A stretch of 64,000 nt of DNA from Plectosphaerella cucumerina (Eukaryota; Ascomycota; Sordariomycetes; Glomerellales; Plectosphaerellaceae). The notes under the pieces are model-generated. The model saw nothing but the letters and a program-made list of their open reading frames with translations. It ran no database searches and was not told the DNA's origin. Positions 33,977 through 44,100 of this stretch are shown in pieces. Location: contig JAGPXD010000001.1 of assembly GCA_020746995.1 (NCBI GenBank), positions 6,882,001 to 6,946,000 on the forward strand, given 5' to 3'. A program made the position numbers and the translations under genes. The stretch's first letter is position 1; the number at the start of each line of letters is the position of its first letter.

Positions 33977-36421
33977 ATGGATGACTACTCGGACGATGGG
34001 CTCGACGGACTCAACTCAGCTGTCCTGGAAGAGCTCGAGAATAACGCCATCCAGTTCACGCAGGCCAGATCCCAGGCGCCGCCTCAGACACAATACCACA
34101 ACCAACCGAAACCTGCACACGACGTCGAGTTTGAAGATGACGATCTCGATGACACAGTTGTCTTCAATGGTCTCATGGGCGCCGGTGCCGCCCCGGCGCC
34201 CACTGCTGCCGTAGCAGCAGCAAACACGCGTGCCTTTGCACCACGACCACCACCTCTACCACATGGACATAGAAATCCGACTCAACACCCTCCACCGCGA
34301 GGCACAGCCAACCCGTCACAACGTCCGAATCCATCTCAGGGCTACCCGATACGGCCTGTCAACAGCCAGTTTGCCCGGCCTCCCCTTCCGCCTCCACCAC
34401 GACATGGTTTCGGTCCCTCCCAGAGACCCCAGGTCCAACAAGATGCTGGCAACGATGTCGTTGCCGCTCTTCAGAGAAGAGTGAGGGCTCTCGAAGCGGA
34501 ACTCAACTCGGCAAAGGGGGAGGCTGCCATCATCCGATCAAACTCCACAAAGGCGCAGCAGGACTTCGCAGGGGAGATCGCCCGCTTGCGAAAGCTTAAC
34601 GCAGAGCAGGAAGCAAAGGCCCAGAGAGTCACGGAGGCTGCCATCGCCAAGGAAAAGAGCGCCACAACTGAGTTGGAGTTCCTCCAGAGAGATATGCAAG
34701 AAGTCAACGCGAGGGCAAAGCGACGGGATACGGCCGCACCAACACACAGGCCCTCGGCCGCCGCCACCGCAGCGGGCACCACCACACCCAAGAAGAGCAC
34801 AAAGACCTGGGCCATGGCCGACGGCTTCGACGATTTAGAGATGATCCCCAGTCCCCTCAAGAGCAGGGGCAAATCGAGAGATGGCGGCGCCGTGGCGGCC
34901 CCTATTGGTGAGAGGACGCCAACCAGGAACAAGAGGAAGCGAGCCATGGTCGACAGCCCCGTCATGGCCCTCGAGACAAGCGAGGCAGACGTCGTGATGG
35001 ACTCAGCTGCAGAGGCCATAGCGCCAGTGCCCCCGTTGCCGGCCCCGAGCGCCCTCCCCATCGAGGTATGTCGCATCCAGACCGCGATCGATGGCCTGAT
35101 TCCCGTGCTGATTCCGGTGCTAATCAACCATACACAGTTCCTCCCGCTCATCCTCGACCATGGAGTCTCCTACGGCGAGCCTCCGACCTTTGACATCCTG
35201 TCGCGCTACTCCTTCCCGTCCGACCCCGCCACCTCGTTCGCCGCCTACATCTATCAGCGGTTGCCACTTCTCGGCAACCCCCACAACCCGCTGCAGCTTC
35301 TGGTGGACTTTTCCCGGCTGGTTCTAGCCATGTGGGAGAAGTGTCTGGGCGAGGAGTACTTCCAGCCCATTTGGGATCTGGCCTCGCTTCTCGCCTTTAC
35401 CCTGCAGCTCGACACCAAGTCGGTGGCGCCACACATTGTCGACGAACTGCTTCCCGTGGCCGAGCAGTCGATCTACAAGATCGCCGACCTGCGCTACCAA
35501 AGCGCGAGCGGAGACTTATCATCGAACCCCGTGGCCGACGCCCTGCAGCAGCAGATCGACACGACGTACATCCTATCTATCGTGCATCTGGTCGCCATGG
35601 CGTGTGTGACAAGCGTCGCACAGACGGAGGAGCATGGGTTGCAGACACGCCAGGCGGACTTTTGGCGCATGGTGCCCATGGACCTAGTCCTCTTGCTGCT
35701 GACGCCCAAGCAGCGGCTGGAGGATATTCTCCTGATGCTCGACCTGCTATGCACCTCGGCCCTACCGGGCTCCCTCGGACCCCTGCTCGCAGATCGTGCG
35801 CCTGACCGTGGCGCCCGCATGGTGATCGAGAAGGTGTCCGCCAACCTCGTGGACTTGCCCAAAGCAGCATCCAGTCCCCGTCAGAGGCACGCAATTGCCC
35901 TGGCCGTCCTCCGCGCACTGGGCGCCTTCGTCCGAACTCCCTTTGGGGCAGCACAGCTCGCGAGTCATATCCAGGCGATACCCAGGCTGGTCACGACCCT
36001 GAGCGCTCTCATTGACGAGCTTTACGACATGGCTGAGCCGGTCCCCATCCCGGCCGAGGATAGGGTCCAGGGGCCCGAGCGCGGACCTCCGCTGCCGCCG
36101 CCGCCGCCGGCAGGAGACGGAGACGACTACGAAGACTGGGCGGGCCTTCACCAGCTGATCAAGCAGATCGTATCTCTTCTTCACAGACTGGTAACAGGCG
36201 CCGACACGTCAAAGGCAGCCGATATACAGGCCAAGCTGGCCGGTGCCTACGGCGGACCCCAGCGCTACATACTCTCACTCTCGCGGATACACTTTGCCGA
36301 AGAAGACTTGGTATATGAAGCAGGGATCGACGAAGCAACAGCCGACATGGCCCGCGAACTCTGCGAGTACGTCGTTACCCCCGACGAGGGCGAGGGCGTC
36401 AGGGAGGCTTTTGGCGTCTGA
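33977..36421 (+). CDS. Rad26/UvsD-like (ATRIP-type) DNA-damage checkpoint protein
   Basis: The frame is open for 814 codons. The acidic N-terminus (MDDYSDDGLDGLNSAVLEEL; later FEDDDLDDTVVFNG) is followed by Pro-rich linkers, a coiled coil at about 160-245 (VVAALQRRVRALEAELNSAK... LEFLQRDMQEVNARAKRR) and a C-terminal helical-repeat region of about 450 residues. This layout fits fission-yeast Rad26 and Aspergillus UvsD, partners of the ATR kinase that bind RPA-coated DNA. A likely intron of 72 bp (35066-35137, GTATGT...gctaatc...ACAG) has no stop and keeps the frame. Splicing would give 790 residues and join ALPIE to FLPLILDHG. Nuclear. Assigned from domain order and recalled family features. 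Confidence 0.78.
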   Translation: MDDYSDDGLDGLNSAVLEELENNAIQFTQARSQAPPQTQYHNQPKPAHDVEFEDDDLDDTVVFNGLMGAGAAPAPTAAVAAANTRAFAPRPPPLPHGHRNPTQHPPPRGTANPSQRPNPSQGYPIRPVNSQFARPPLPPPPRHGFGPSQRPQVQQDAGNDVVAALQRRVRALEAELNSAKGEAAIIRSNSTKAQQDFAGEIARLRKLNAEQEAKAQRVTEAAIAKEKSATTELEFLQRDMQEVNARAKRRDTAAPTHRPSAAATAAGTTTPKKSTKTWAMADGFDDLEMIPSPLKSRGKSRDGGAVAAPIGERTPTRNKRKRAMVDSPVMALETSEADVVMDSAAEAIAPVPPLPAPSALPIEVCRIQTAIDGLIPVLIPVLINHTQFLPLILDHGVSYGEPPTFDILSRYSFPSDPATSFAAYIYQRLPLLGNPHNPLQLLVDFSRLVLAMWEKCLGEEYFQPIWDLASLLAFTLQLDTKSVAPHIVDELLPVAEQSIYKIADLRYQSASGDLSSNPVADALQQQIDTTYILSIVHLVAMACVTSVAQTEEHGLQTRQADFWRMVPMDLVLLLLTPKQRLEDILLMLDLLCTSALPGSLGPLLADRAPDRGARMVIEKVSANLVDLPKAASSPRQRHAIALAVLRALGAFVRTPFGAAQLASHIQAIPRLVTTLSALIDELYDMAEPVPIPAEDRVQGPERGPPLPPPPPAGDGDDYEDWAGLHQLIKQIVSLLHRLVTGADTSKAADIQAKLAGAYGGPQRYILSLSRIHFAEEDLVYEAGIDEATADMARELCEYVVTPDEGEGVREAFGV

Positions 36422-37977
36422 CACATGACGGCGTGCGGCGCTTGACTCGGGGTCTGGGCTCCAGACCTTCAGAAGAGGGCATCCGCGGCCGCCAAATCAA
36501 AAAAGAATATCTGCCATTTCTCCGAAGCCTGCCTCGACCGGTCCATTCGTGCCATCGTACGTTTGTCTGGGGTCCGTGTGCAGGGCGACTTGATCATCGG
36601 TGCCGAAAAAGAAAGACCTCCATGGTCATCACTCACCTTTCAGGGCGCGTCGAGCGCCTTGCTAATCCCATATTGGCCGCGGCTTCAGATGGCGTCTCGA
36701 CGGCGCGATAACTAGCTTCGGTCAGATGAACCGTCGGCTCCAGCAACCGAATGTCGACGGGTGGTTCGTTGAGGCCGATTCCCCACGGGCCTCAGGGGTC
36801 AGCCGGCGGATTTAACGATTCATTGTGCCCCCCGCGAGTCATCAAAAGGCCTTAGCCCAGGCACTGCCGGACAGCAACTCGTGGTCAGCCATCGCCCAAT
36901 ACAGGGCAAGTCTTCCAGAAAGGGATGTGCTCGGGCCGTCTGTTGTCATGACACGAGCAGTCACCGGATCTCGGATGTGAGGATGTGCAGAGCGTGCTGA
37001 AGATGATCGTCCCAGCAGAAAGTGATCTCCGCAGGGGGTGGTCGGAAGAAGAAAGCAGGGATGCATGTTGAGGAATGGCCGCATCAACAAGGTTGCGCGT
37101 CTACGAAGATTCCGCCGCTCAACGACTACTCCCTTTCTATGCGCGCGTCGGCCAAACCTTGCTTCCCCTCCGTCCAGCAAAGCAATGCCAGCCCGTCCGA
37201 TGGGCAGATCAGGGGGGGCGAGGGGGGGCTGCAGGACGCCATCTCATCTCCTAGCTGTCAAGCAAGCTTTCCCACCACAGGAGCCGCGCTGGCATCGTTG
37301 GCACAGCCGGTTGACCCTATCGCTGGTGGAGCGTGGAAATGAGACATACATACGACAGCGCCAGTGCGCGCGGTCCCAGAGCGAAGCGGCACCGTCACCG
37401 GGCGGGCGCACACACCACAAGGAACTTGCACGAACACCGGCCCGGCGGCGGCTTGCGGATGCTGGCGCTCGCCCCGGCGCAAGCGGCTCGCGCGGTTTAG
37501 GCGAGCAGACAAAGGGCCATCGCGTCACGCTCGAACTTCTCAAACAGGCGGGACGGCCCCGGTGTCGATGGAGAAGTCTGCCCTAGCCGTCCGTGCTGCC
37601 CGCCTCGTTGTTGTCCTGATCGTCCGGGGGCGCCCACACGCCCCCCTTTTTTCTCCGACGACCGAGAGTCCGCAAGCTCGAGCGAGTATTGAGCGGCAAG
37701 CCGTCGGGGAGGTGGAGGCAGCTGAAGAGGGAGGCCGGCCCAAGGTTTGCTTCTTAAGCAGCCACTCGCACCCCGTCAGGTCATGCAAGGGATGAGGTCA
37801 GGTCATCACCGGTCAAGTTCATGTCTCACTCCAAGACATTACCCTGAGCAGACAGCCATTGTGGAAGCCGACCATCCGTTCCCGGATACACGCGCCACCA
37901 CCGCGACAACGATTACACGCACCCCAAGGAACGCCCGCTCCTGCAGAATACAAGGCGTTAGCCCCTCCCTATATGAG
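36422..37977. other. Intergenic region, HypX-like gene promoter
   Basis: About 1.5 kb between the Rad26-like stop and the chosen HypX-like start. The HypX frame is open back to about 37747, and an ATG at 37783 could extend it, but that part lacks conserved motifs. The overlapping frames at 37022-37795 are Arg/Pro/Ser-rich and not called. Confidence 0.4.
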
Positions 37978-40356
37978 ATGGCACTGTCCAGAATACCGAG
38001 GGACTGGGTCGACACGGTTCGCAATCGCAGCAGATCAAACATGCGGTCGCCTCTGTCTCACGCCCGCAGCAGCAGCACCAGCAGCAACCACAACATGAAC
38101 AAGCAATATGAAGCCGCCGGTATGAAGATCCTCTTCATCTGCACGGCGCACAACTCGCTGTCCCAGCGCCTTTATCTGGCGCTGGCACAGTCACACTCGG
38201 TCACGGTCGAATATGCCCTCTCCCGGGAGGCCATGATCGAGGCAGCCGAACTCGCCACACCGGATCTTATCATTTGCCCTTTCCTCACATCCCACATCCC
38301 CAAGGAGATCTACAGCAAGTACCTGACACTCATCGTGCATCCGGGGCCTCCGGGTGATGCCGGCCCAAGCGCACTCGACTGGGTGCTTATGGGCGATGAC
38401 GGTACGGAGCAAGACGCCGCTGCCCTCCTCGAGAGGCCGACCCTGAGCGAACATGGCCGGTCTCATTGGGGCGTTACCGTCTTGCAGGCGGTCGAAGAGT
38501 TCGACGCCGGACCCGTCTGGGCGTTTGAGCAGTTCCCCGTCGACATCGACGCCCCGGACGCCACAAAGTCGAACCTCTACCGGGGACCCGTCACACGCGC
38601 AGCCCTCGCCGCAACGCTCGCCGCCATCGATCGTATCGACGCCGCTGCAGCGGTCCAGCCCAAGTCAGCCACGGATGACTCCCACCCCACAACCTCGGAG
38701 TCCGCGACCAACAAGGCGGATCCTTCGATGTCACACCGTGGCCGCACAAGCACAACCGACAGATGCGACGTGTCGCAGCAGACAAGCCCAGATACTCGCG
38801 CAAAAACCGCTGCCGGTGGCATCTCGCCTCGCCTCACGCCCGACCCCTCCTATCGTACCACCTCGGTCACACTGCAAGCACCCTTCCTCGGCGGCGCGAC
38901 CCACCACCGGCCGCTTCTCAAGGCGGCGCAGCGCGACTTTGACGTACACACGCACACGGCGCGCGAGATATCTCGGCGGATACGATGCGCCGACTCGCAG
39001 CCGGGCTGTCTAACCAGAGTCTTTGGCGGTGTCAACCTCTACGTGTATGGGGGCACCGTCGAGGAGGGACACGCCGTCCTCCAGAGGCAGGGACAGCAGG
39101 CCGAGCCGGGCAGCATCATCGCGTGTCGGGGCGAGGCAGTTTGCGTGGCCACCTGTGATGGCAAAGGCATTTGGGTCAACCATGTGAGGAGACTGAAGCG
39201 CCGGTGCGACGCTATGCTCTGGCCTAAGGTCCCTGCCGTCTCTGGGCTGCGGGAGCTCGGCCTCTTGAGCGACGAGATGTTCGAGGCCACGAGGGTCCCG
39301 CGCGCGACGCAAGACTGGTCACGGGCGGCGCACTCGACGTCCCAGGACGTCTGGGTTGAGTTCGCCGAGCATCCCCAGCGCGCGGCGTACGTCTACTTCG
39401 AGTTCTACAACGGCGCCATGAGCACCGATCAGTGCTCGGAGCTTCTCGAGGCTCTGGCGTTCGTGGCGTCGACGCACTCGGATGCCAGGCCGCTGGGCGC
39501 CGTTGTCCTCATGGGCGGCGCCTCCTACTTCAGCAACGGCATCGCCCTCAACGTCATCGAGGCCGCTGCTGACCCGAGCCTTGAATCGTGGCGGAACATC
39601 AACCGCATCGACGATGTGGTTCAGGTCTTGCTTGAGGACTTCCCCCAGCGCGGCATCGCTACTGTCGCGGCCATCAGGGGCAACTGTGCGGCGGGCGGTG
39701 TGGCTCTTGCTGCCGCATGCGACGTCGTCATCGCCGGCTCCGAGGCCGTACTTAACCCCGCGTATCGCGCCCTGGGCCTCTACGGGTCCGAGTTCCACTC
39801 TCTCTCTTACCCCGGCCGTTGCGGTTCCGAGGGTGCCCGCCATCTGTTGAGGGACATGCTTCCCTTGTCGGCCTATGGCGCCCGCGCCATGGGTCTCGTC
39901 GACCACGCCCTCCCCGGCCACGGCGCTGTGCTCGAAAGGCGCGTGCGGAATCATGTCAGGGCCATGCTTGCGTCGCCTTACACCCCGGGACGATGGAAGG
40001 CCGCCGTGCGCGAGCAGCCTCTTGCTGTCGCTCGCGCTCAGGAGCTCGGGGAGATGGCCAAAGATTTCTGGTCACCTCGCGCGGAGCGGTATCACTCTCG
40101 CAGGAGGGAATTCGTCCGCAAGGTGCGCGCAACACATACGCCGCTTCGCTTCGCCGCTCACAGGCGCGGACGGGGTGGACGTCTTCTCGACGAGGAGGAG
40201 GCCGATGCTTTCGACGACGCTGCGGCTTTTGAGAGGCGAGCGCTTGAGCGCGTCAGGGCCGAGGCGGAACGGCAGGCGGCTGTGCCGCTGAGCCCGACGG
40301 ATAGTGGTATCCAGATGGATGATGCGATGAGTCCGGTCATGGGGGGCTGGGGCTGA
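37978..40356 (+). CDS. HypX/HoxX-like formyltransferase-crotonase fusion protein
   Basis: An intronless gene, 792 residues from the ATG at 37978; an ATG at 38122 would start at the first conserved residue (744 residues). Residues 49-225 match a formyl-tetrahydrofolate transferase domain: MKILFICTAHNSLSQRLYLA, CPFLTSHIPKE, HPGPPGDAGPSALDW, WGVTVLQAVEEFDAGPVWAF. A polar insert (about 228-300) precedes the formyltransferase C-domain (HRPLLKAAQRDFDVHT, GIWVNHV). Residues 457-680 match an enoyl-CoA hydratase domain of HypX type: YFEFYNGAMSTDQC, FSNGIALNVIEAA, SWRNINRIDD, GNCAAGGVALAAACD, NPAYRALGLYGSEFHS. Bacterial HypX turns the formyl group of formyl-folate into CO via formyl-CoA for [NiFe]-hydrogenase. 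The basic, Ser-rich head could be a mitochondrial presequence. Its role in a fungus is unknown. Confidence 0.88.
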   Translation: MALSRIPRDWVDTVRNRSRSNMRSPLSHARSSSTSSNHNMNKQYEAAGMKILFICTAHNSLSQRLYLALAQSHSVTVEYALSREAMIEAAELATPDLIICPFLTSHIPKEIYSKYLTLIVHPGPPGDAGPSALDWVLMGDDGTEQDAAALLERPTLSEHGRSHWGVTVLQAVEEFDAGPVWAFEQFPVDIDAPDATKSNLYRGPVTRAALAATLAAIDRIDAAAAVQPKSATDDSHPTTSESATNKADPSMSHRGRTSTTDRCDVSQQTSPDTRAKTAAGGISPRLTPDPSYRTTSVTLQAPFLGGATHHRPLLKAAQRDFDVHTHTAREISRRIRCADSQPGCLTRVFGGVNLYVYGGTVEEGHAVLQRQGQQAEPGSIIACRGEAVCVATCDGKGIWVNHVRRLKRRCDAMLWPKVPAVSGLRELGLLSDEMFEATRVPRATQDWSRAAHSTSQDVWVEFAEHPQRAAYVYFEFYNGAMSTDQCSELLEALAFVASTHSDARPLGAVVLMGGASYFSNGIALNVIEAAADPSLESWRNINRIDDVVQVLLEDFPQRGIATVAAIRGNCAAGGVALAAACDVVIAGSEAVLNPAYRALGLYGSEFHSLSYPGRCGSEGARHLLRDMLPLSAYGARAMGLVDHALPGHGAVLERRVRNHVRAMLASPYTPGRWKAAVREQPLAVARAQELGEMAKDFWSPRAERYHSRRREFVRKVRATHTPLRFAAHRRGRGGRLLDEEEADAFDDAAAFERRALERVRAEAERQAAVPLSPTDSGIQMDDAMSPVMGGWG

Positions 40357-40654
40357 CGAGGAAGGATAGAAAGGATATGGGGCCGGTGTTTACTTGTTAT
40401 TACGAGGGCGCTACTGCTTAGGGGTGTTAGGGAAGCAAGGCGGTGTTTGGGGGCAGCGTTCTGATATACCACTTCTTTCTTTGGGTTCGGGTTTGTCTTT
40501 GGTGGGCTTGGGGTTAGGTAGCTTTTGGAAGGGAATACGAGGATAATGTTCATGGCTGGGACAGGGCGCGTTTGGGAGACATCTCCATTCATAATATTAA
40601 AATGCAACGCTATTCTATGCAATTTTCCCTTTTCCTTCTACATCCTTCGAGCAT

Positions 40655-43269
40655 CTACGGCGCCCAGGTCTGCGCGGCGACGGTGACGGCCTCGGTGGCG
40701 ACGAGCTCGCCGGCGCTCTTGCCGATGCTGAAGTTGTATTCGCCCGCCTCGACGAACCACTTTGACTCCTTCTCGCTCCAGAAGGCAAAGTCGCGCGCGC
40801 GCACGGGCAGCTCGACGACGGTCGAGGCGCCAGCGTCGAGGGTGACCTTCTTGAAGGCGGCGAGGGCCTTGACGGGGTTCTCGGGCTTGGTCTGGGCGGC
40901 GCCGACGTAGAGCTGGACGGCGGTGGCGCCGCGGGCGGAGCCGGTGTTGGCGACGGTGACGGAGGCGACGTACTCGCTGTCGGCGGTCTTCTGGACCTTG
41001 AGGCCGGAGAAGCCAAAGGTGGTGTAGGAGAGGCCGAAGCCGAAGGGGAAGTTGACCTTTTCGGCGGGGAGGCGGTCAAAGTGGCGGTAGCCGATGAAGA
41101 CGCCCTCGTCGTAGCGGACGGTGAGCTGGCGGCCCTCGTAGGTTCCGGGGAAGTTTCCGTGGGCGGGGCAGTCCTCCAGGGCCTTGGGGAAGGTGCAGGT
41201 GAGGTGGCCCTCGGGGTTGACGGCGCCGGTGAGGACGTCGGCGATGGCGTTGCCGGCCTCCTGGCCGGGGAACCAGGCCTGGACGAGGGCCTTGACCTCG
41301 CCGAGCCAGGGGAGGGCGACGGCGACGCCGGTGGAGTTGACGACGACGGTGTTGGGGTTGGCGGCGGCGACGGCGGCGACGAGGCGATCCTGGGAGCCGT
41401 CCTTGGGGAGGTGGAAGCCGGCCTGGTCCTGGCCCTCGGTCTCCCAGGAGGGGTCGTGCCCGGTGAAGACGACGGCGTAGTCGGCGGCCTTGGCGTCCTC
41501 GACGGCCTCGGAGAGGATGTCGGCGTCGTGCTGGGTGGCGGACATCCAGCCGAGGCGGACGCCGACCTTGCCCTCGAGGATGCCGAGGTCAACGCCCTCG
41601 ATGGGGGCGGGGGGCTGGGAGATGATCTCGACGCGGTACTTGCGGCCGGCCTCGAGGGGGATGTCGATGCGGGGGACGGGGACGCCGCCGAAGAGGAAGC
41701 CCATCGAGTCGGAGCAGTTGTCCTTCTGCTCCGAGACGACCTTGCCGTCGATGAGGAGGCGGGTGGGGCCGAGGCCGGAGAGGGTGGTGTAGAACTTTGC
41801 GGTCTCGGGGGCGGTGTAGGTGCCGACGAGGTGGATGTCCTTGTTCTCGATGGCGTAGTTCAGGAGGCCGACGTCGGACTCAAGCAGGCCCTCGACCGTC
41901 TCCGAGGGCTTGTCGCTGCCGGGCTCGTGGATGGTGAAGGTGAAGCCGGGCTTGCCGTCGAGGTTGACGACGCCGTCGCCGAGGGTGGGCAGCTGGCGGA
42001 AGGTGTGGGCTCCCTTGGAGTAGGTGAAGGAGACGTCGGCGCCCTCGTAGGCGGCGTGCAGGGCATCCCAGGGGGTGACCTTGTAGTGGGCGTTGACCGA
42101 GGCGCTGCCGCCGCCGTGGGCGAGGGCCTCCTTGGCGTAGCCGAAAAGAGCGACCTTCTTGCCGCGGACCTTGTCCTTGGTGAGGGGGAGGACGCCCTCG
42201 TTCTTGAGGAGGACCATGCCCTTGGCACCGGCCTCACGGATGAGGGCGCGGTGGTCGGGCCTGTCGACGGCCTGCTCGGGAGGGATGGTGGGGTCCGAGA
42301 AGCACTTCTCGCGCTCGAGGAAGCGCAGGACGGCGCGGGCGCGGGCGTCAATGGTCTCCTCGGTGATCTCGCCGGCCTTGACGGCAGCGACGACGGCGTC
42401 GACCTTGCGCCAGCGGGTAGGACCGGGCATCTCGAGGTCAAGGCCGGCGTTGATCGACGCGGCGGTCGAGTTAACACCACCCCAGTCGCTCATAACAAGA
42501 CCGTCCCAAGCCCACTCGCCGCGCAGCACCTGCTTCAGCAGGAAGGGGTGAGAGTCGGCGTGGTGGCCGTTGATCTGGTTGTAGGCGGTCATGATAGCGC
42601 CGGGGTTGGCCTCCTTGACGGAGAACTCAAAGGGCTTGAGGTAGATCTCGCGAAGGGCGCGCTCGCTGACAATCTCGTTGACGCTCAGGCGCTGGGTCTC
42701 CTGCTCGTTGACAGCAAAGTGCTTGATCGTAGCCGAGACGCCGGTCGACTGGACACCGAGCACGTTCTGGGCGGCGAGCTTTCCGGCGAGGAAGGGGTCC
42801 TCGGAGAAGGACTCGAAGTTACGGCCGCCGAGGGGGTGACGGTGCATGCACATTGTCGGGGCCAGGAGGCAGCGGGCTCCCTTTGTGCGGGTCTCCTCGC
42901 CGAGGGCGACACCGATGCGGTGGGCCAGGTCGACGTCAAAGGTCGACGCGACGTTGCAGGCAGCGGGGAAGCAGGCGGAGGTGATGCCACCGCTGAAGGT
43001 CTCGCCGCGAGCACCGTTGGGGCCATCGGAGACCTGGGAATGTCAGGTTTATATGTTGGAGTATTGGGGCTAGCCTACCTTCATGGCGGGGACGCCCTTG
43101 TCGGCAATGGGGACGGTCTCCCAGAAGTTGGCACCGGCGAGAAGAGAAATCTGGAGGACGAGAGGTCAGCGGGTGGACAGCAATGGCAGTGGATGGGGGA
43201 GGGGTGTTCAGTACCTTCTCCTCCAGCGTCAGCTTGGACAGGATGGCATTGACGTCGGTGGAAGACATC
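40655..43269 (-). CDS. Intracellular GH3 beta-glucosidase
   Basis: Three exons (43216-43269, 43079-43150, 40655-43033) give 834 residues. No signal peptide is present (MSSTDVNAILSKLTLEEK), so it is probably intracellular. GH3 landmarks: VSDGPNGARGETF, substrate-binding KHFAVNEQETQR, nucleophile region GLVMSDWGG with Asp225, then the second domain with GMVLLKNEGVLPL. A PA14-like insert fits GTYTAPETAKFYTTLSGLGP and LLIDGKVV. A fibronectin III-like C-terminal domain follows (VTVANTGSARGATAVQLYV). This is the usual build of fungal cytosolic beta-glucosidases that hydrolyse imported cellobiose or aryl-glucosides. Very strong codon bias leaves the opposite strand open for 723 codons. Confidence 0.95.
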
Positions 43270-44100
43270 TTGAAGGTCGGGGTATAAGATGGATGTGGAG
43301 AGAGAGAGGGCACGACTCGAAGACCAGCGGCATTCGGTGGCCTTTTGTAGTCTTCGAGGCCCTCTTCGGCCCGCCGTCTCACGAGGCGGACATGGCCATG
43401 CTGGAGGGGCCGAGGTGGGGTGGTCCGACGAGTCGGGCTGCTTGGTAATTCCGCGGCAGGGCCATTGTCGACGGAGCCGCCTGGCGCGAGGCAATACTTG
43501 GTACGTGATATTCGGGTTGGCCGGGGGCAATCCTTGTTGTCGGTATGGCGGGGGCGGGGTGAATGGTGAAGCCGTGATGGGGGAAGCAAGATGCGAGCGA
43601 TGGATGGGATGGGGCTAGGACGGGGGTAGCGCCTCCGGGGATTCTCCGTCAAACCCTAGCCAAATCAGGTGCCGAAGCGGTCTGCCGATTGGACTTATGT
43701 TCCGAAGATACTCCTTTTCTCGACCGGAATATCGCCGGAGAATACCCTCAACTCCCGTGATTCGCTACTGTCGAGATACTCCGCGATTCTCCGCCCTCCG
43801 CCCACGTTTGGTGTCATGTGGTCGCGGGGAGATTTGCGGCACTGCAAATGCACGACTCGCCGCGTGTCTGCTCATGACGATGATTCAGGCACCAGACCCG
43901 CGCATTTCCCCTCGCTCGGCGGCTCGGCTAGCCTGACTTGTTACACGATGGATTCCCGGCGCTTCCTCCTGCCTCACGCCAAAGTTCCATGCCCCCCTCC
44001 TCGCTGACGCCATCCCATGCAGACGCCATCCCTTGCAGGCACCATCTTGACCCGGCAACCTGGCGCCACCTCGGACTCGAAGAATGTCTTGGGTCCCAGC
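43270..44100. other. Intergenic region
   Basis: About 0.8 kb between the GH3 promoter side and the 3' end of the dienelactone-hydrolase-like gene. Short frames without motifs. No repeat or RNA gene recognised. Confidence 0.4.

Noticed and set aside
37038..37586. 182-codon plus-strand frame upstream of the HypX-like gene
   Set aside because: Arg/Pro/Ala-rich, overlaps other frames, no motif; treated as promoter or leader.
37978..40356. HypX-like gene as part of a local hydrogenase operon
   Set aside because: No hydrogenase subunit or other Hyp gene is present in the window; the neighbours are ordinary fungal genes.
41081..43252. 723-codon open frame on the plus strand
   Set aside because: It is antisense to the GH3 beta-glucosidase exon. 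It is low-complexity (Gly/Val/Asp/Leu repeats) and arises from strong third-position GC bias that removes stops on the opposite strand.
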